A stretch of 64,000 nt of DNA from Sphaerulina vaccinii (taxonomy: Eukaryota; Ascomycota; Dothideomycetes; Mycosphaerellales; Mycosphaerellaceae): positions 1,364,001 through 1,428,000 of the forward strand of contig JAKUDP010000011.1 of the NCBI GenBank assembly GCA_022570795.1. The letters run 5' to 3'. How positions within the stretch are numbered: the first letter of the stretch is position 1; each line of letters begins with the position of its first letter. Shown piece by piece: positions 1 through 10,874 of this stretch. A model generated the notes under the pieces. That model made no database searches, had not been told where the DNA came from, and saw only the letters and a program-made list of their open reading frames with translations. Both the position numbers and the translations under genes were made by a program.

Positions 1-136
1 AGAATACTATTGTTTGCTTGGTTGCCGTGCAACCAAAATTTCGACTTGATATAATATTCTTCTTGCTTTGCGAAGTGCTCTTCCTGTCTCTCAACTTTCC
101 TATCATACAAATTCACTACAGCTTATATACAACAGT

Positions 137-583
137 ATGGCTTCCGCCACCGAAGCGAAGATCATCCAGTCGATACGCGAAGAATACGTCCCGCAATTCG
201 AAACTTGGGTTAGCAAGTGGTCTGCAGTGGAGTAAGCAGATAGCAGGGCGAGAAGTCCAACGATTCTTGCTAATATCTATACTCCCAGCCCATCACCTAC
301 GCACTGCCTACGCGGGATGAGACTCTGCAGCGATTTCAGCGACGCAGTCAGCGCAATGAGTACGGAGAAGGGTATGGACGACGTCAAAAAGCTGTTTCAA
401 CAAGTATATGAATTTTCCGACACCGATGCGAGAAAGTTCAGAGAGGTGGCGGAATGGCGGAGAGAGTCTGGAGGGAAAATGTACACAAAGTTGACGTGGG
501 AAGTAAAGGTGGAAATTGAGAAGGTCCGAGCTGAGTCATGGGACGAGGATAGCATCTGGAGCTGGAGCTGGAGGACGAGGTGA
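137..583 (+). CDS. small two-exon hypothetical protein, about 129 aa
   Basis: The product is not recognised. Exons 137..231 and 289..583 join in frame. The intron starts GTAAGC, has a CTAAT-like branch site and ends CCCAG, with coding phase kept across it. The first exon starts MASATEAKIIQSIREEYVPQ. The second is acidic and charged and ends in a Trp/Ser-rich WSWSWRTR tail. There is no signal peptide or membrane segment. The clean splice signals favour a real gene over a chance frame. The gene lies close to the window edge and could have more upstream sequence. An ancestral gene that lost its 3' end is an alternative, since the tail is low complexity. Confidence 0.42.
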
Positions 584-1058
584 TGGTGCGAAGGAGCCAA
601 AAAAGAAGAAGTGGTCGGATGAGCTAGACACCGCAGAAGAGACGGCAGCTTGAGTCGATTAGATCCAGCGGTGGATGGACCAACCTCATCTCTCTTCACA
701 TCCTTCGGGGGAAGTCGGCCTGATCAGTCTGTCGTGTGTACCTGACCGTACTGAGGGTTTGATGACTTCAAAACGTAGCGAATAGTGGGTAATATACACA
801 ACATCCACGACATTCCCATCCTGCTCTTCCCATATAGCCCATCAACTCCATCGCGCCACGCATGTATAAGGTCGTACTCGCCGCGTCAGAAACCTCCAAC
901 ACTTGGACAGGCTGCGCGCTCTGCGAGATGCAAGTATTCAACAAGGGAAGAAAGCAAGCAAGCAAGCAAGAAAGTGTCTAATAGTAGTAGGGGCGCTGTT
1001 TGGGACATGTAAATGACAACATCATCATGATTAGCCTTCCTTCTCTTTACGCTCTTCA
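584..1058. other. intergenic, no gene seen
   Basis: No reading frame with an ATG and splice signals is convincing here. It contains a short (aagc/aagn) run near 950-972 and probably the 3' end regions of the two flanking genes, which converge on it. Confidence 0.6.
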
Positions 1059-2515
1059 TCATGCATTACCAGGCTTCTCTTCTGTGTCGATGTGCCAGAC
1101 AACGTAGTTTGGTAGACCATAGACTCCATATCCGGCTCTTTTGGCCATCTTTGCGAAGCCTTCTGTTTCGGCTTGGTTTTCGAAGGCGTAGCATGGGAAG
1201 TTGATGCCTGCGTTACGTTAGCTCAAACTCGTGCAAAGGTTAATATGAGTTGGGAATCCGCACCAGCTCTGTGAACATCTGCTTTCACGAGAATGTTGAC
1301 ACCACCAATGCCGTCGAGTGGGATTTCAACATCTTTGTTATCACGCCAGTCACCCATGCGCGCCATGTGTTTACGTCCTGTGTCATACTCCTTGTATCCT
1401 GCGGCAGAGTTAGCAATCATCGTGTATGAAACCCGCTATGATGTCCTACCTTCAGCAAGAATAATGTCCTTGTCAAGAGAAGCAGCCAGTTTCAGGCCTT
1501 TCTCCGACTCCTGCCATGAGTTGTAGTCAAAGCGACCTTCAATGTCACGGCCGTTCTCATATCTGTGAAACCACACATCTGTCTCACGTCAGCTCACTGC
1601 ATCTCACTGCAGAACTTGGTGACCACATACTAGGCACAAGGACATCGCGATCGTGCGCGACAAAGTCCTCGATGATCCTACTGGGGCTGTCCTTGATGTC
1701 CACGTCTCGCCAGTATACCCAGCTGTGCTCTGGTCTAAGGGCTGCAGAAAGCAAGTAATTCCTGGCCTTGCCCATAGCCTTCCTTCTCGGCCCTTGAGCT
1801 GCGAAGCCATGTCTGCTCTCCACGTCTTGACTTATGCCAGCCACGTCAAAGTCCTTAGACACAATCATCACGCTTCTGAACGGAATGTTGTCGGTCCGCG
1901 ACTGGATCCTTTCCAGCTCCATGCTCAGCACGGCTAGCGTGTCATCTGTGCTATCTCCCACCAAGAATGCCAAATCAATCAGCTTGTGGGGATACGTCAA
2001 TTGCGTGAGCAGATCAAAGTGCTGCTCGACATATGGCGCCGCATTTCGTAGAGGCGTCAGGATGAGCACTCGCTCCTCATTCGCAAGCGCTTTCGGTGTC
2101 GAAGTGATCGGGTTCAGGTCCACGTGTTGTATGCTGGAGCTGTTGATCTCGATCGGTTCGTGGTGATTGAATATGACAGGTGTCTGTAGATGCCCTGCCC
2201 ATTGCGCCTGTTCATTGGGTGTCATCTGCATGGGCGATTTTGCTGGGCCGAAGCAATAAAACCTGCCGCACTGTCAGCGTCTCTCCTCCTGCCATTCCTC
2301 CTCCAGTTGACCACGCCTGTGTCTTCTGCCATAACATACTTTTGGAAATCGCCCGCTGATCCTCTTACGCCATTCCATATCAGTATGATGATGCCCGCAA
2401 TCGCGACAAACAGCAGGAACCGCGTCCGTGTCAAGAAGTTCCATATCGCTCGACTCGGTGGTAATCGTGCGCGCGCACTCTTCCAGGTCATTCCCGTGCC
2501 CTTGGGGAGCAGCAT
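1059..2515 (-). CDS. Golgi mannosyltransferase subunit, Mnn9/Van1/Anp1 family (GT62)
   Basis: Members build the alpha-1,6-mannose backbone of N-glycans as subunits of the Golgi mannan polymerase. Proposed exons: 2315..2515, 1631..2225, 1450..1578, 1264..1398 and 1059..1207 (402 aa). The last four join with exact phase (donors GTATGT, GTAGGA, GTGCGG). The first join is weaker: a GTGGTC donor with acceptor ATGCAG is the best phase-0 solution. The start is the first in-frame ATG, before a single membrane anchor (FLLFVAIAGIIILIW), giving a type II protein. Family blocks are ILTPLRNAAPY, LAFLVGDSTDDT, SWVYWRDVDI (with the DxD), EGRFDYNSW, DGIGGVNILVKADVHR and ENQAETEGFAKMAKR. The VPNVWFHRY...DIEGRFDYNSW segment looks more like Van1/Anp1 than Mnn9. 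Confidence 0.92.
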
Positions 2516-3312
2516 GACGGGCGCGGGCAGGCCACTGCGAACGCCTAGCGGCGCTGACACTCCGCGGACGCTGCTGCTACGCTGGCGGACGGTCGGTTCA
2601 GCCACGATGGAAACTGTGCGCCAGATCCCGAGTCGAGCTGAGTGATTGCAGGCGCTGCAATGGAGAGGTCGGAGAGGTGTAAGAGTGTACGGTAGAGAGG
2701 TGGGCGGTGTTCAATGGGTGGGTAGTAACGAGCGGCGTGGTGGTGGTAGTCGTAAGGCTGTTCTGTTCTGTCCCTCGAGATGATGTAGGGTCTCACAGGG
2801 AGAAGGCGCGTTCTTGGCGGCTCAACCTTCTCTGTTCGCTTATTCTTCGCAGACTCTCATCTCATCACACTGAAATTGATCACAAACATATATTAACACC
2901 TGTTGGTACTGCCGCCCATCAGCTTGGCCACCCTGACTGTCTTGCCGCTTGTCGCAGCTCTTCCAGCACCGCAATGCGTACACGTTGGCGCTGCAGATTT
3001 TTGTTGACGCGTAAGGATGGAACACAAAGCTTCTTTAGCCGCGAAAGTAGCTTTTTGCGCCTGCAGTAGAGTGCCGGGTTTCAAGCCTTCTCATCAGAAT
3101 AGCAACATCAAGCGAGTGTAAAAGCGTCAAGTTGTTCATCTATCAAAAGCAATGCTACCAGACAGTAGGGTGTGAACGACGAGCATGATATGACCAGCCA
3201 ATGGTGGAAGAGCTCCCTTCTCACGCTCATTCTGCATACATAATAGTCTCTGGAGACAGAACTGGTCAGCTTGGTAGACCGCCGAAGAAACGAAGCTCAC
3301 GAGTCACAACTC
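2516..3312. other. intergenic, divergent promoter region
   Basis: This separates two divergently transcribed genes and must carry both promoters. The mannosyltransferase frame stays open to about 2600 without an ATG, so part is probably its 5' UTR. No further gene is seen. Confidence 0.5.
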
Positions 3313-4215
3313 ATGGACCACGTTCGTAGAACCAGCATTGCCAATGCTGTTCAATCTTATCGCGATACTGTGCGGAACCACAACCTCGCTCTTCTCGAAA
3401 TCGTGGTCACTGGCATAGAAGCGCAACACCCAGAAGGCTGGGATACGAGACGGCTGGCCTCGGCACGCAAGATATTCTTTCCGCAATACTGTCTACGCTG
3501 GGATATACAAATCCTACCAGACAACCCACGCGACCTTCTGACCGATAGCGAAGTGGCAAGCCAATTGGAGAGCTTCTTCGCAGCACCACAAACCACGGAA
3601 TCGGAACTAGCACGAGAAGAATGGTTCACAATGGTTCGGAGGCTCATCTCAGACTTGAGTTTGGACGATGAGGATACTGGGTGCCGACCCTCTAATGGTC
3701 TTCCTGAGGAGCTGAAATATCTCTATACTCTCACAGACTATATCGGGGGCCCTTCGCTGCCCCAGCATGCCATCTCAAACATCAAGTTCCTTTCAGGAAG
3801 GTCTGCGGAAGCAGGAACTAGACGGAAACTCTTTACGCGTGGGCGAGAGCTGGAGGAGGACCCGGCTGACATGGTATACAGCTGGGAAAATCTAAACCTT
3901 GAAAACTCTAACCCACTCGAGTATGTTTGGCTTCAATGGCATATCGTCATAGCTTTGAAGACGGGCGATGGCCCAGTCACAAAAGGTGGAGCAGTCGCTG
4001 CTTATTGTCGTCTGGAAGTGGAAGGTTCAGATCCGGGTCCATGGAAATGGAGATATGGTATCTGCGCCGACGAATGGTGCAGTGAGCTATATGATAATTT
4101 GGAGGATTTTCTTGCGTTCTTCGCGAGACATAATGAACAGACTGAGGAACAGGCTCGGGAAATGGTGATGCCAATTGAATATTCCGACGAGGATTTCCTT
4201 GCGTCACTCAATTGA
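3313..4215 (+). CDS. hypothetical soluble protein, 300 aa
   Basis: The function is not recognised. It is one uninterrupted 903 nt frame. The first in-frame ATG gives MDHVRRTSIANAVQSYRD. The protein is soluble and acidic, without signal peptide or membrane segment. Sequence like LPEELKYLYTLTDYIGG and a Trp-rich region (YVWLQWHIVIALK ... PWKWRYGICADEWCSELYDN) suggests a folded alpha/beta domain. The tail is acidic (EYSDEDFLASLN). Its length, lack of repeats and aromatic-rich conserved-looking patches argue for a real gene. The Trp/Gly-rich part vaguely recalls SMI1/KNR4-type folds, but I cannot support that assignment. Confidence 0.7.
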   Translation: MDHVRRTSIANAVQSYRDTVRNHNLALLEIVVTGIEAQHPEGWDTRRLASARKIFFPQYCLRWDIQILPDNPRDLLTDSEVASQLESFFAAPQTTESELAREEWFTMVRRLISDLSLDDEDTGCRPSNGLPEELKYLYTLTDYIGGPSLPQHAISNIKFLSGRSAEAGTRRKLFTRGRELEEDPADMVYSWENLNLENSNPLEYVWLQWHIVIALKTGDGPVTKGGAVAAYCRLEVEGSDPGPWKWRYGICADEWCSELYDNLEDFLAFFARHNEQTEEQAREMVMPIEYSDEDFLASLN

Positions 4216-4392
4216 AGAAGCGCATCAACGAAGCTTGTCGAGGTCGACTCGAGGCTCCTGGCATCAGTACAACGAAGCTGACCACGATGGAGCCGGCTTG
4301 GCGATATTTTTATGGGTCGACGGATCACATAGCTACGCGGGCGGAGCATTGTTGCAGATCTATTTGCTGGTCTTGTGCACTTTGAACGACAC

Positions 4393-4866
4393 ATGCCTCG
4401 AGTACGACCAAGGCGTAGCCTCAATCCATTTGACCTCCGACATGGCGAGTCTCAAACAAGAAAGATCTTCGGTATCACCTCCGAGTACTCAATATCCAAG
4501 CACAGCTCTGGGTTTTAAGACAATCAACCTGGCCTGGTCAGATGCTATGAACAAGCACGACACAGTCGACCACTGGACAACACAACACTTTGCAGAAGAC
4601 TTTGGATCAGAGCCTACATATTCTCTGAACCAGAACGGCTGCAACGGACGTGACATCTACTTCGAAAAGATTGCCAAGTTCCTGATACAGAACCTGAGCA
4701 TCGCATCAAAGTCGAAACTTGTGAGATCGGCAGCATAGTACCCGAAGCAGGGTATGCGGATGTGTCCGTCCACGCTCAGATCACTGGTCTGCCGCCTGGA
4801 GTCATCAGACACAGTGTCCTTGCCATTGAGTGGAGACGCGGAGCGATGGAGAGTGGTATATCGTGA
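4393..4866 (+). pseudogene. possible relic of a BTB/POZ-type gene
   Basis: One frame from ATG 4393 to TGA 4864-4866 reads like protein but is broken by TAA at 4516 and a TGA near 4650. Its pieces resemble fungal BTB proteins: a beta-strand start before SEYSISKHSSGF, then LWIRAYIFSEPERLQ (the usual "lxxAYVFGEK" helix), then a C-terminal VPEAGYADVSVHAQITGLPPG. A different frame over the same bases gives an unbroken 98-codon ORF from ATG 4442, but it looks less protein-like. The BTB reading is inference from pattern only. Confidence 0.28.
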
Positions 4867-5099
4867 GACATGAATGTGTTGAGAAGGCAGCAGAAGGCTT
4901 TAGATGACGGACGGCGAGCTTGAAGGAAGGTGTCCAACATCATACAGAAGCAGCAGCTGTTATCCAGACTCAGAACACCACAATGGCTATATCATCGACT
5001 CCGTCCGCTTGATTCTTTAGCCTAACTTCGGCTCTAGACCCCCACTCCATCACCACGAATAACACGCGACAGCAACTCTCTCTCAACACTGCTGTTCCA

Positions 5100-5651
5100 A
5101 TGCCATTGACTCGACTGCTCACACGCTCCACCACGACCAGAATAACGACTCTACCCAACTCCTATCGCCACTTCACCTCCAGCACACCTTTCACAATGGG
5201 CAAACAAGAATGGATCGCCATCCTCCCCGACAACGCCGGAGCTCTCGAAGCACGCATGAAAATCAGACCGTACGTTGCGAGGACCATACATATAGCTACT
5301 CTACTCTCATACTAATACATCTGGATCGCTGCAGTCAGCACCTCGAAAACATAAAACACAACGTTGCATCGGGCCTAGTAGTAATGGGCGGAGCATCTCT
5401 CGATGAGCCATTGAAAGAAGGTGAAGGACCAAAGATTAATGGAAGTGTCATGATGGTTGAGGCGGATACTAGGGAAGAGGTTGAGAGGGTTATTAAAGAG
5501 GATGTTTATTATAAGGAGGGCGTTTGGGATAGTAGTAAGGTGAGTTGGTCATGAGAAGGGAGCAGGAGAGATGGTGATGTGGCGACTGACATTTCTTGGA
5601 TAGGTTCAGATCTTTCCTTTCAAGAGTGCTGTGAGGAAGGAGTTGAAGTAG
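5100..5651 (+). CDS. YCII-domain protein, probably mitochondrial, 140 aa
   Basis: YCII proteins are small dimeric alpha/beta-barrel proteins of mostly unknown catalytic role. Exons 5100..5269, 5335..5539 and 5604..5651 join in phase. The first intron has a GTACGT donor and a perfect TACTAATAC-type branch site; the second has GTGAGT. Family features in order are EWIAILPDNAGALEARM, RPQHLENIK, MGGASLDEP, INGSVMMVEA, EEVERVIKEDVYYKEGVWD and VQIFPFKSAVRKEL. The first 32 residues are Arg/Ser/Thr-rich with no acidic residue (LTRLLTRSTTTRITTL), as in a mitochondrial presequence. A second in-frame ATG just before GKQEWIAIL would give a cytosolic form of about 109 aa. Confidence 0.88.
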
Positions 5652-7460
5652 ATGAGTTGTCGTGGAGCGAAAGAAGGCAATGTCGAGCTCGCTTGCATAA
5701 ATGCTCAGCAAGATGGCTCATGTGTGTTGCACTAAGCATACTTGAACGGAAAATCTTACTCAAGTCCAGGGCTTTTCCTTTCGTCTCTTCCCGGCTCCTG
5801 CGGCTCAGCTAACAAGGTCAAGAACGACATGAGGCAACTGTCCAAGCATTGGAGACTGTCCTCTTCTGAACACTGGCGACACCACAATATTGAGTCACCA
5901 TCATGCAAGACAGCATGGTCTCTGCTGGAAGGCCGGGCTAGGCTGGGTGCGCTGATGCAGACACTTACCTGCAAGCGCGAGCGTAGGACACGATGCGTTG
6001 TCTTCGAAATATGCATTGATATGCAATAGAGCGCTGATCGAGAACAGACTGCTCATGATGGAACGATATGCAGCTCGGCCTAGGTTCACTTCTCGTTCCT
6101 GGACATGCAGGAACTTCTCGATTGTTCGGCATGCACGTCACTCGTGGGATCATGATTGCTCGAGCGGTAGTCAGACCGCATGCAAGTATCCATCATGTAT
6201 GTTCGCATGACGTTGAAAGAGAATGTGGTGTTTCACCAACATTCTTCACTGCCGCGCTACGCACCATCTCGACAACGTGGCAGTCGACCACATTAATCTC
6301 AACCATGCATGCACACTTCTCGAAGCTCGTAACCGGCTCATTGCAGCATTCCAGACAAGGAACTCTTTCCGGAATACATCTTAGCCAACCATTTCTCCGA
6401 TCATATGCCATATTCGAGAATATATGTGACAGCTCTCAATACTCGCTGGCTCATGCACCTCATGCATAGTAAATTAAGTCATGCTCGAGGCCAGAACACG
6501 CATAGCATGGCTCGGGCTATGCACATCCCACGCTTCCAATACGCCAACGGTACATTCCATGTCGTCTCCCGGTTTCACCGGGGCTCGGAACCAATTCCAT
6601 AGTCATAATATCGTGGCTCCGTAGCATCGTTACCATGCATTGCCAACCACATGAAGGATCAATCGCATGTTCATTCCTCTCGGAAGCTCAGTTTCACATA
6701 TGCAAGCCATCAACTCGTGGACGTGAAGAATACGCAAGCCATCAAATCTCGTGGATGTGAAGAAGTTCTCAACGGCTGCCCTGCCTGCACGAGCGCTAAC
6801 GCTCTGCACGATCCCTACTGGTGCCCGAGCGGATTGCGGACCACGCCTTTCTAGCTTCAAGATCAAGACCGAACTTTTGGAATCGATCACATTTCGAATT
6901 GACTTTACGCTTAGATCGGACTTGTTTGACTTCATGTATCGGAGTTGCTCGCGATGTACGTACCTGCAGAAAAGTATGTAATGGAGAAGTTAGGTACCAT
7001 ATACAAACTTGGTTTTCGTGTTGTTAGTGCATACTGTCTGCAGCCATCCGCCCTCAGCAGCATGCAAGACCAGCATCATCTATCGCGACTATTCATATAC
7101 ATTATGCTTCTCGTCTTTTCCATCTTCGTCATGGTCGTCATGAGTATATGTCCTCCGTGGGGTGTTATATGATACAAAGTGTGTGTGCTGTGTGTTGTGC
7201 CTCCCAATCCCTGCCCGAAATGCTAGTAGATACATTTCATGCCCGAACCGCCCAAAGTGGTATTGACGCCAAAGATGATGAGACTTTTCCTGCCACCCTC
7301 GTTCGCTTGAAGCGCCGAACGAAAACGCAACTGACTGAAAATGATCGATCGCTTGCTCCGCCCAAAAGGATAAAGTGATTGATGAAGGAATTGGTACTCG
7401 CTTGCTCAAACGCTAAAAATGTTGTGTACTGCCGTTATGCATGCATGAGAAAGACACGTT
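5652..7460. other. gene-poor stretch of 1.8 kb
   Basis: Only short frames without convincing starts or splice partners are present on either strand. It is rich in catgc/gcatg words (for example 6180-6350 and 6440-6540). The rightmost few hundred bases are probably the 3' UTR of the minus-strand gene that ends at 7461. No RNA gene was recognised. Confidence 0.5.
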
Positions 7461-8571
7461 TCACTTCCTCGCGTGGCGATGCGGAAGCATTTGTGGTCTG
7501 CCATAGCCGATGGTAGGCAGTGCTGCATGAGAACCGTAAAGAGCCTGCTGCTTCGTCATGCCCTGTGAAGCGATGTATGCCATTTCGTTCTGCGTGAAAC
7601 GATACTGAGCTCGGTCCTTGCGGCAGTTGCGCCAGTCGGTGTGGTTGTGCTCCGAGCACTCTTTGGACTTGGTGTTTTCGTGACGGCAAGGAGTTTCGCC
7701 AGGTGCCAGTTGAAGGAAGGTGCCAGTGAGTGGCTGGTAGTCGTCTTCGCAGGCGGCATCAGCAATGGCCTGGTACTTGAGCTCGAATTCGTGCAATGTC
7801 CCAGATCGAATGGCAGCGCAGCGGGCTTCGTGAGCGAGTTCGTTGGTGACGGCTTCCCAGCCACGAAGTAGGTTGATCTTGTTGGCAGTCAGACCAGCGC
7901 TGTTGCCGTTTCCGCCACTCTGCTCCTGCTTTGACCAATTGATATAGTGCTCGAGGCTGTCTTCCATGCGGAAGATGACAGCTGCCTGGTTGCTTCTGTT
8001 AAGCTTCTCCTTCTCAGTCTTCTTGGCCTTCTTGATCTCTTCCATGACAACTGGAGCAGGAGACTGGCGACGATGTCTCTTGGTCGCTCTGATGTCAACA
8101 CGAGAAGTGCGGCGGGAGCCATGATATGAGCGGCTCATTGACGACGCTCTGCTCACATCAGGTGTGAAGCACATGTCATCGCTGTCGGAAGCGGCAGAGG
8201 AAGATGACGAGGGCAGCTGCGAGTTGAGATGAGCTGGGATGGTCGACCAGCCTGATGGGGACTGCACAGAATGGATCGAGTGCATAGAATCATGTCTACC
8301 GGATCGTTGTGTCGATTGTTGACGTGGTTGGGAGTGCATCTGTGGCGCTACTTGACACCTTGGGCTCTCCCTCAAGTGTAGCTGCAGTTGCACTCTGTCG
8401 TTGCACATGTAATTGCAGCTTGAGCAGGTCACGAGTTGATGCGTGAGAGACTGTATAGGAGGTAATGCAGTGTTGCTATACAAGTCAGCATCGAGTACTC
8501 AAAGCAATGAAGGCTGTGGCTTACACTCTGGGTCGAGCCTGGAAGCCATCTGCAAAGCTGTTGATAGTCAT
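7461..8571 (-). CDS. hypothetical protein with a putative zinc-finger motif, 353 aa
   Basis: The family is not recognised. Exons 8525..8571 and 7461..8475 join in phase through a GTAAGC...TATAG intron with a GCTGAC branch site. The N-terminus (from MTINSFADGFQARP) is followed by CSSCNYMCNDRVQLQLHLRE and a further Cys, a C2-H-C spacing that could bind zinc. Then come a long Ser-rich disordered stretch, a basic patch (RATKRHRRQ) and a Lys/Glu helix (EEIKKAKKTEKEKLNR) usable as a nuclear signal. A conserved-looking C-terminal half contains INLLRGWEAVTNELAHEA and a Cys/His-rich segment (PCRHENTKSKECSEHNH). A nuclear regulator is plausible but inferred. On the minus strand a TTAAATA sequence lies about 215 bp upstream of the start. 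Confidence 0.75.
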
Positions 8572-9414
8572 GGTTCCCGGTGGTATGGCGAGGGGGTCTT
8601 GCGGGAAGAGTGATGTGGTGTGTAAGACACGGGTAGATGAATGCAGGTCGAAGTCGAAACAAGAGGCCTCCAGATAATTGACGATGTTCAAAAGCTAAAG
8701 CAGAAGATCGACAAAGCACACGATGCGAGATGAAAGTCTGTTCGATGAGTAGCGAATAGAGGTAGTAGTGAGAGAGGATGCGGTATTTAACCTACACCGC
8801 CACCCATGTTATTGCTGGCAGCATTCTGTGAGGCGTGTTCGGCCCGCCAGACAGCTGTCGTCGACTCCAGGACGGTGGAGAAGACATCTCTTGCGGCCCG
8901 GACGCTAAGTTACAGCAGCTGTATGTACCAGGATATGGCAGTAAGGTCGAGCCCCAGGCCTGACGCATTGAGATAGCGCGAAGTGAGGAGGCGCTCACTC
9001 ACGACCGAAAGAGCAATGTCGGAAGGCAGTTCCAGGATGTAGGTACGATTGGTCGCGGTGCCTGGCAGTGCATACAGCCCTTGCAGGATGTTGATGCGAG
9101 CGCAGCTGTTACGGAAGATTTCCCCACGGCCCGGAGCTAGGCAGATCTGCTCTGCGTGCCGGCGATTCGCATTGAGCAGCAGGTGTGGATCGTCATCATG
9201 CTCACTCAAGCTTGCGATGTTGTTGGGATACCAATGATATATTTGGCCGTGCACTCTCTTGCACACCGCAAAGTTCAAAGGTGCCAATCTTGCTCTAGTC
9301 TCTGCTCCATACCTGCGCGTGCAGTTGTACGACTGCACGTCAATGCGTCAGGTAGAGAATGAAGACTTTGACAGGCTTATAGGGTGCTCAGCTGTCATGC
9401 TCTTCAGCCTTTAA
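8572..9414. other. upstream region with an unexplained open stretch at 8910-9338 (-)
   Basis: The left part is promoter/5' UTR of the minus-strand gene ending at 8571. Between 9338 and 8910 on the minus strand a 142-codon frame has no ATG start but contains protein-like text (HGQIYHWYPNNIASLS, RINILQGLYALPG). It could be an internal exon or a remnant. I cannot find flanking exons that join to it. Confidence 0.35.
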
Positions 9415-9858
9415 TCATGATGCCAGTCCTGGACTCTGCACCAACCCAGTGTTCATGTTGCTATTCGACATCCAGGTCGCTGCTGGTACGTACAGGCGCT
9501 GTGCATATGATCCTCCATCCCCCAAGCGACATGCGCGCTGTGATAGGACCTGCAGCTTGCGATGTGATGAAAGTACGTAGTCGACATACTCTTGCGCTGT
9601 GCGAGCTCGCGGCAATGCGGGAGCCCGCGTACTCGTGTAACTGGCAGGATCAACGTCGTCTGTTTGTTGTGCGTCCTGAGGTGGAGTCGGCAGAAAACTG
9701 CCAGCTTTTGGCCCACTTATGTCTACGACTTGAAATTGGTCGGCAGGGAGTGAGCAGTCGTGCATCGATCGGATTCTTGTCAGATGAACCAGCAAGTGGA
9801 CACCAGAGGTCGGTCGAGTTCTGCCAGCGCCTAGCTCAGACGTCGTCCTGTGTAACAT
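9415..9858 (-). CDS. weak candidate ORF, 147 aa
   Basis: A minus-strand frame with a true ATG at 9858 (MLHRTTSELG...). The middle (TAQEYVDYVLSSHRKLQVL) is helix-like and plausible, but no family is recognised. The opposite strand is also open over the same bases (no stop from 9384 to 9953), so chance openness is likely. There are no splice or promoter cues. Confidence 0.2.
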   Translation of the reverse strand: MLHRTTSELGAGRTRPTSGVHLLVHLTRIRSMHDCSLPADQFQVVDISGPKAGSFLPTPPQDAQQTDDVDPASYTSTRAPALPRARTAQEYVDYVLSSHRKLQVLSQRACRLGDGGSYAQRLYVPAATWMSNSNMNTGLVQSPGLAS

Positions 9859-10874
9859 TTGATGGCATCTGGTTTTTCATGCATTTACCCGCGAAGCTAG
9901 CAGGCAGTCGGCGCTTTCAATGCGGTCCCGCGCGTCAACATGACACGCAAGGGTAGCTGGTCTTGCTGGCAGTTGCAGGGCCAGCAGCGAGGAGAGAAGT
10001 GGCCTGAAAAGCTGCGAATATGATCAATTGCATGAAGTGAAATGGCCAGACAGGATGCGCGGTCAAGGATGGTGATGTCTAGCGGACATTTTCTTGCGCC
10101 ATTGCCGTCGGGCACTTCTTTCCGCCCGCGATCGCGCAAGGTCGACAGCAAGGGCTTCAACAAGCGCAAGCATCTCCGTCATACGCTCAGGAGACAACGC
10201 ATGAGCGCCTGATGGAGAACCGGGTGAAAGATGGCTCGTGACCGGGCTTGTTCGGAATTGGTGGTGCAGTCATGATCGCATTGAGCATGCCGCTGATGGA
10301 GGTGTTTGGCGTTGTGTCGGCAGAAGGTGAGGTTCGAAAAAGACACAGTTTGTGGTTTCTGCAGGGCGCAAAGTCTGATGCCACACGCCTCACGTTTGGC
10401 AGATCTGCCAGAAAAGGGTATAAAGGAAAGCCATGTTATATTACTCGTGTCTGCTGTACAGGCATGAACCACCACGATAACTACCGTAGCTCCAGTTTCG
10501 TCCTGTACACAGCCATCCAACCATCTGCAGCCATGTCGCATCCACTAATCGCCCATGATCTCTTTCTCCGTTACGATCTGGATCTCATACACGATGTAGT
10601 GTTACATGTGCTGCAAAACGTCTTGCCTTCCTAGAAGGAAGGGATCATCCATACGCCACTCACTTCCCCGGCATCGTCACAGATATGCTTGTTGGAAAAG
10701 TCATCGGGTTGTGAAGGATGTGATGTAGTGTAGTTTCGTGTTTTGATGCGCGAGAGCGCTACAATTAGTCTATGCAATGCAGGCCGAACATTCCAAAGTG
10801 CCCAAGGAGCGACCACGCTACAACGCCACCGCAAAGCAAAAAGTGTATCTTCGACGTTGTGGGTATCTCAACGC
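9859..10874. other. intergenic, 1 kb
   Basis: No supported gene. A good TATA box (gggtataaagga, near 10417) lies about 45 bp upstream of ATG 10464, which opens a 56-codon plus-strand frame (MNHHDNYRSSS...). This could be a short gene or a transcribed non-coding region, but nothing else supports it. The right end is 3' flank of the Ecm33 gene. Confidence 0.4.

Noticed and set aside
4442..4738. 98-codon ORF from ATG 4442
   Set aside because: The overlapping frame reads more like a protein family (BTB-like), so this is likely an accidental frame over a relic.
9384..9956. 190-codon plus-strand frame
   Set aside because: It starts at GTG; the true ATG start leaves text unlike any folded protein, and the opposite strand is equally open.
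10179..10634. Opposing ORFs around 10.2-10.6 kb
   Set aside because: Both strands are open by chance. The plus frame begins at TTG and the minus frame has no family likeness; only a TATA box supports a short plus-strand ORF.
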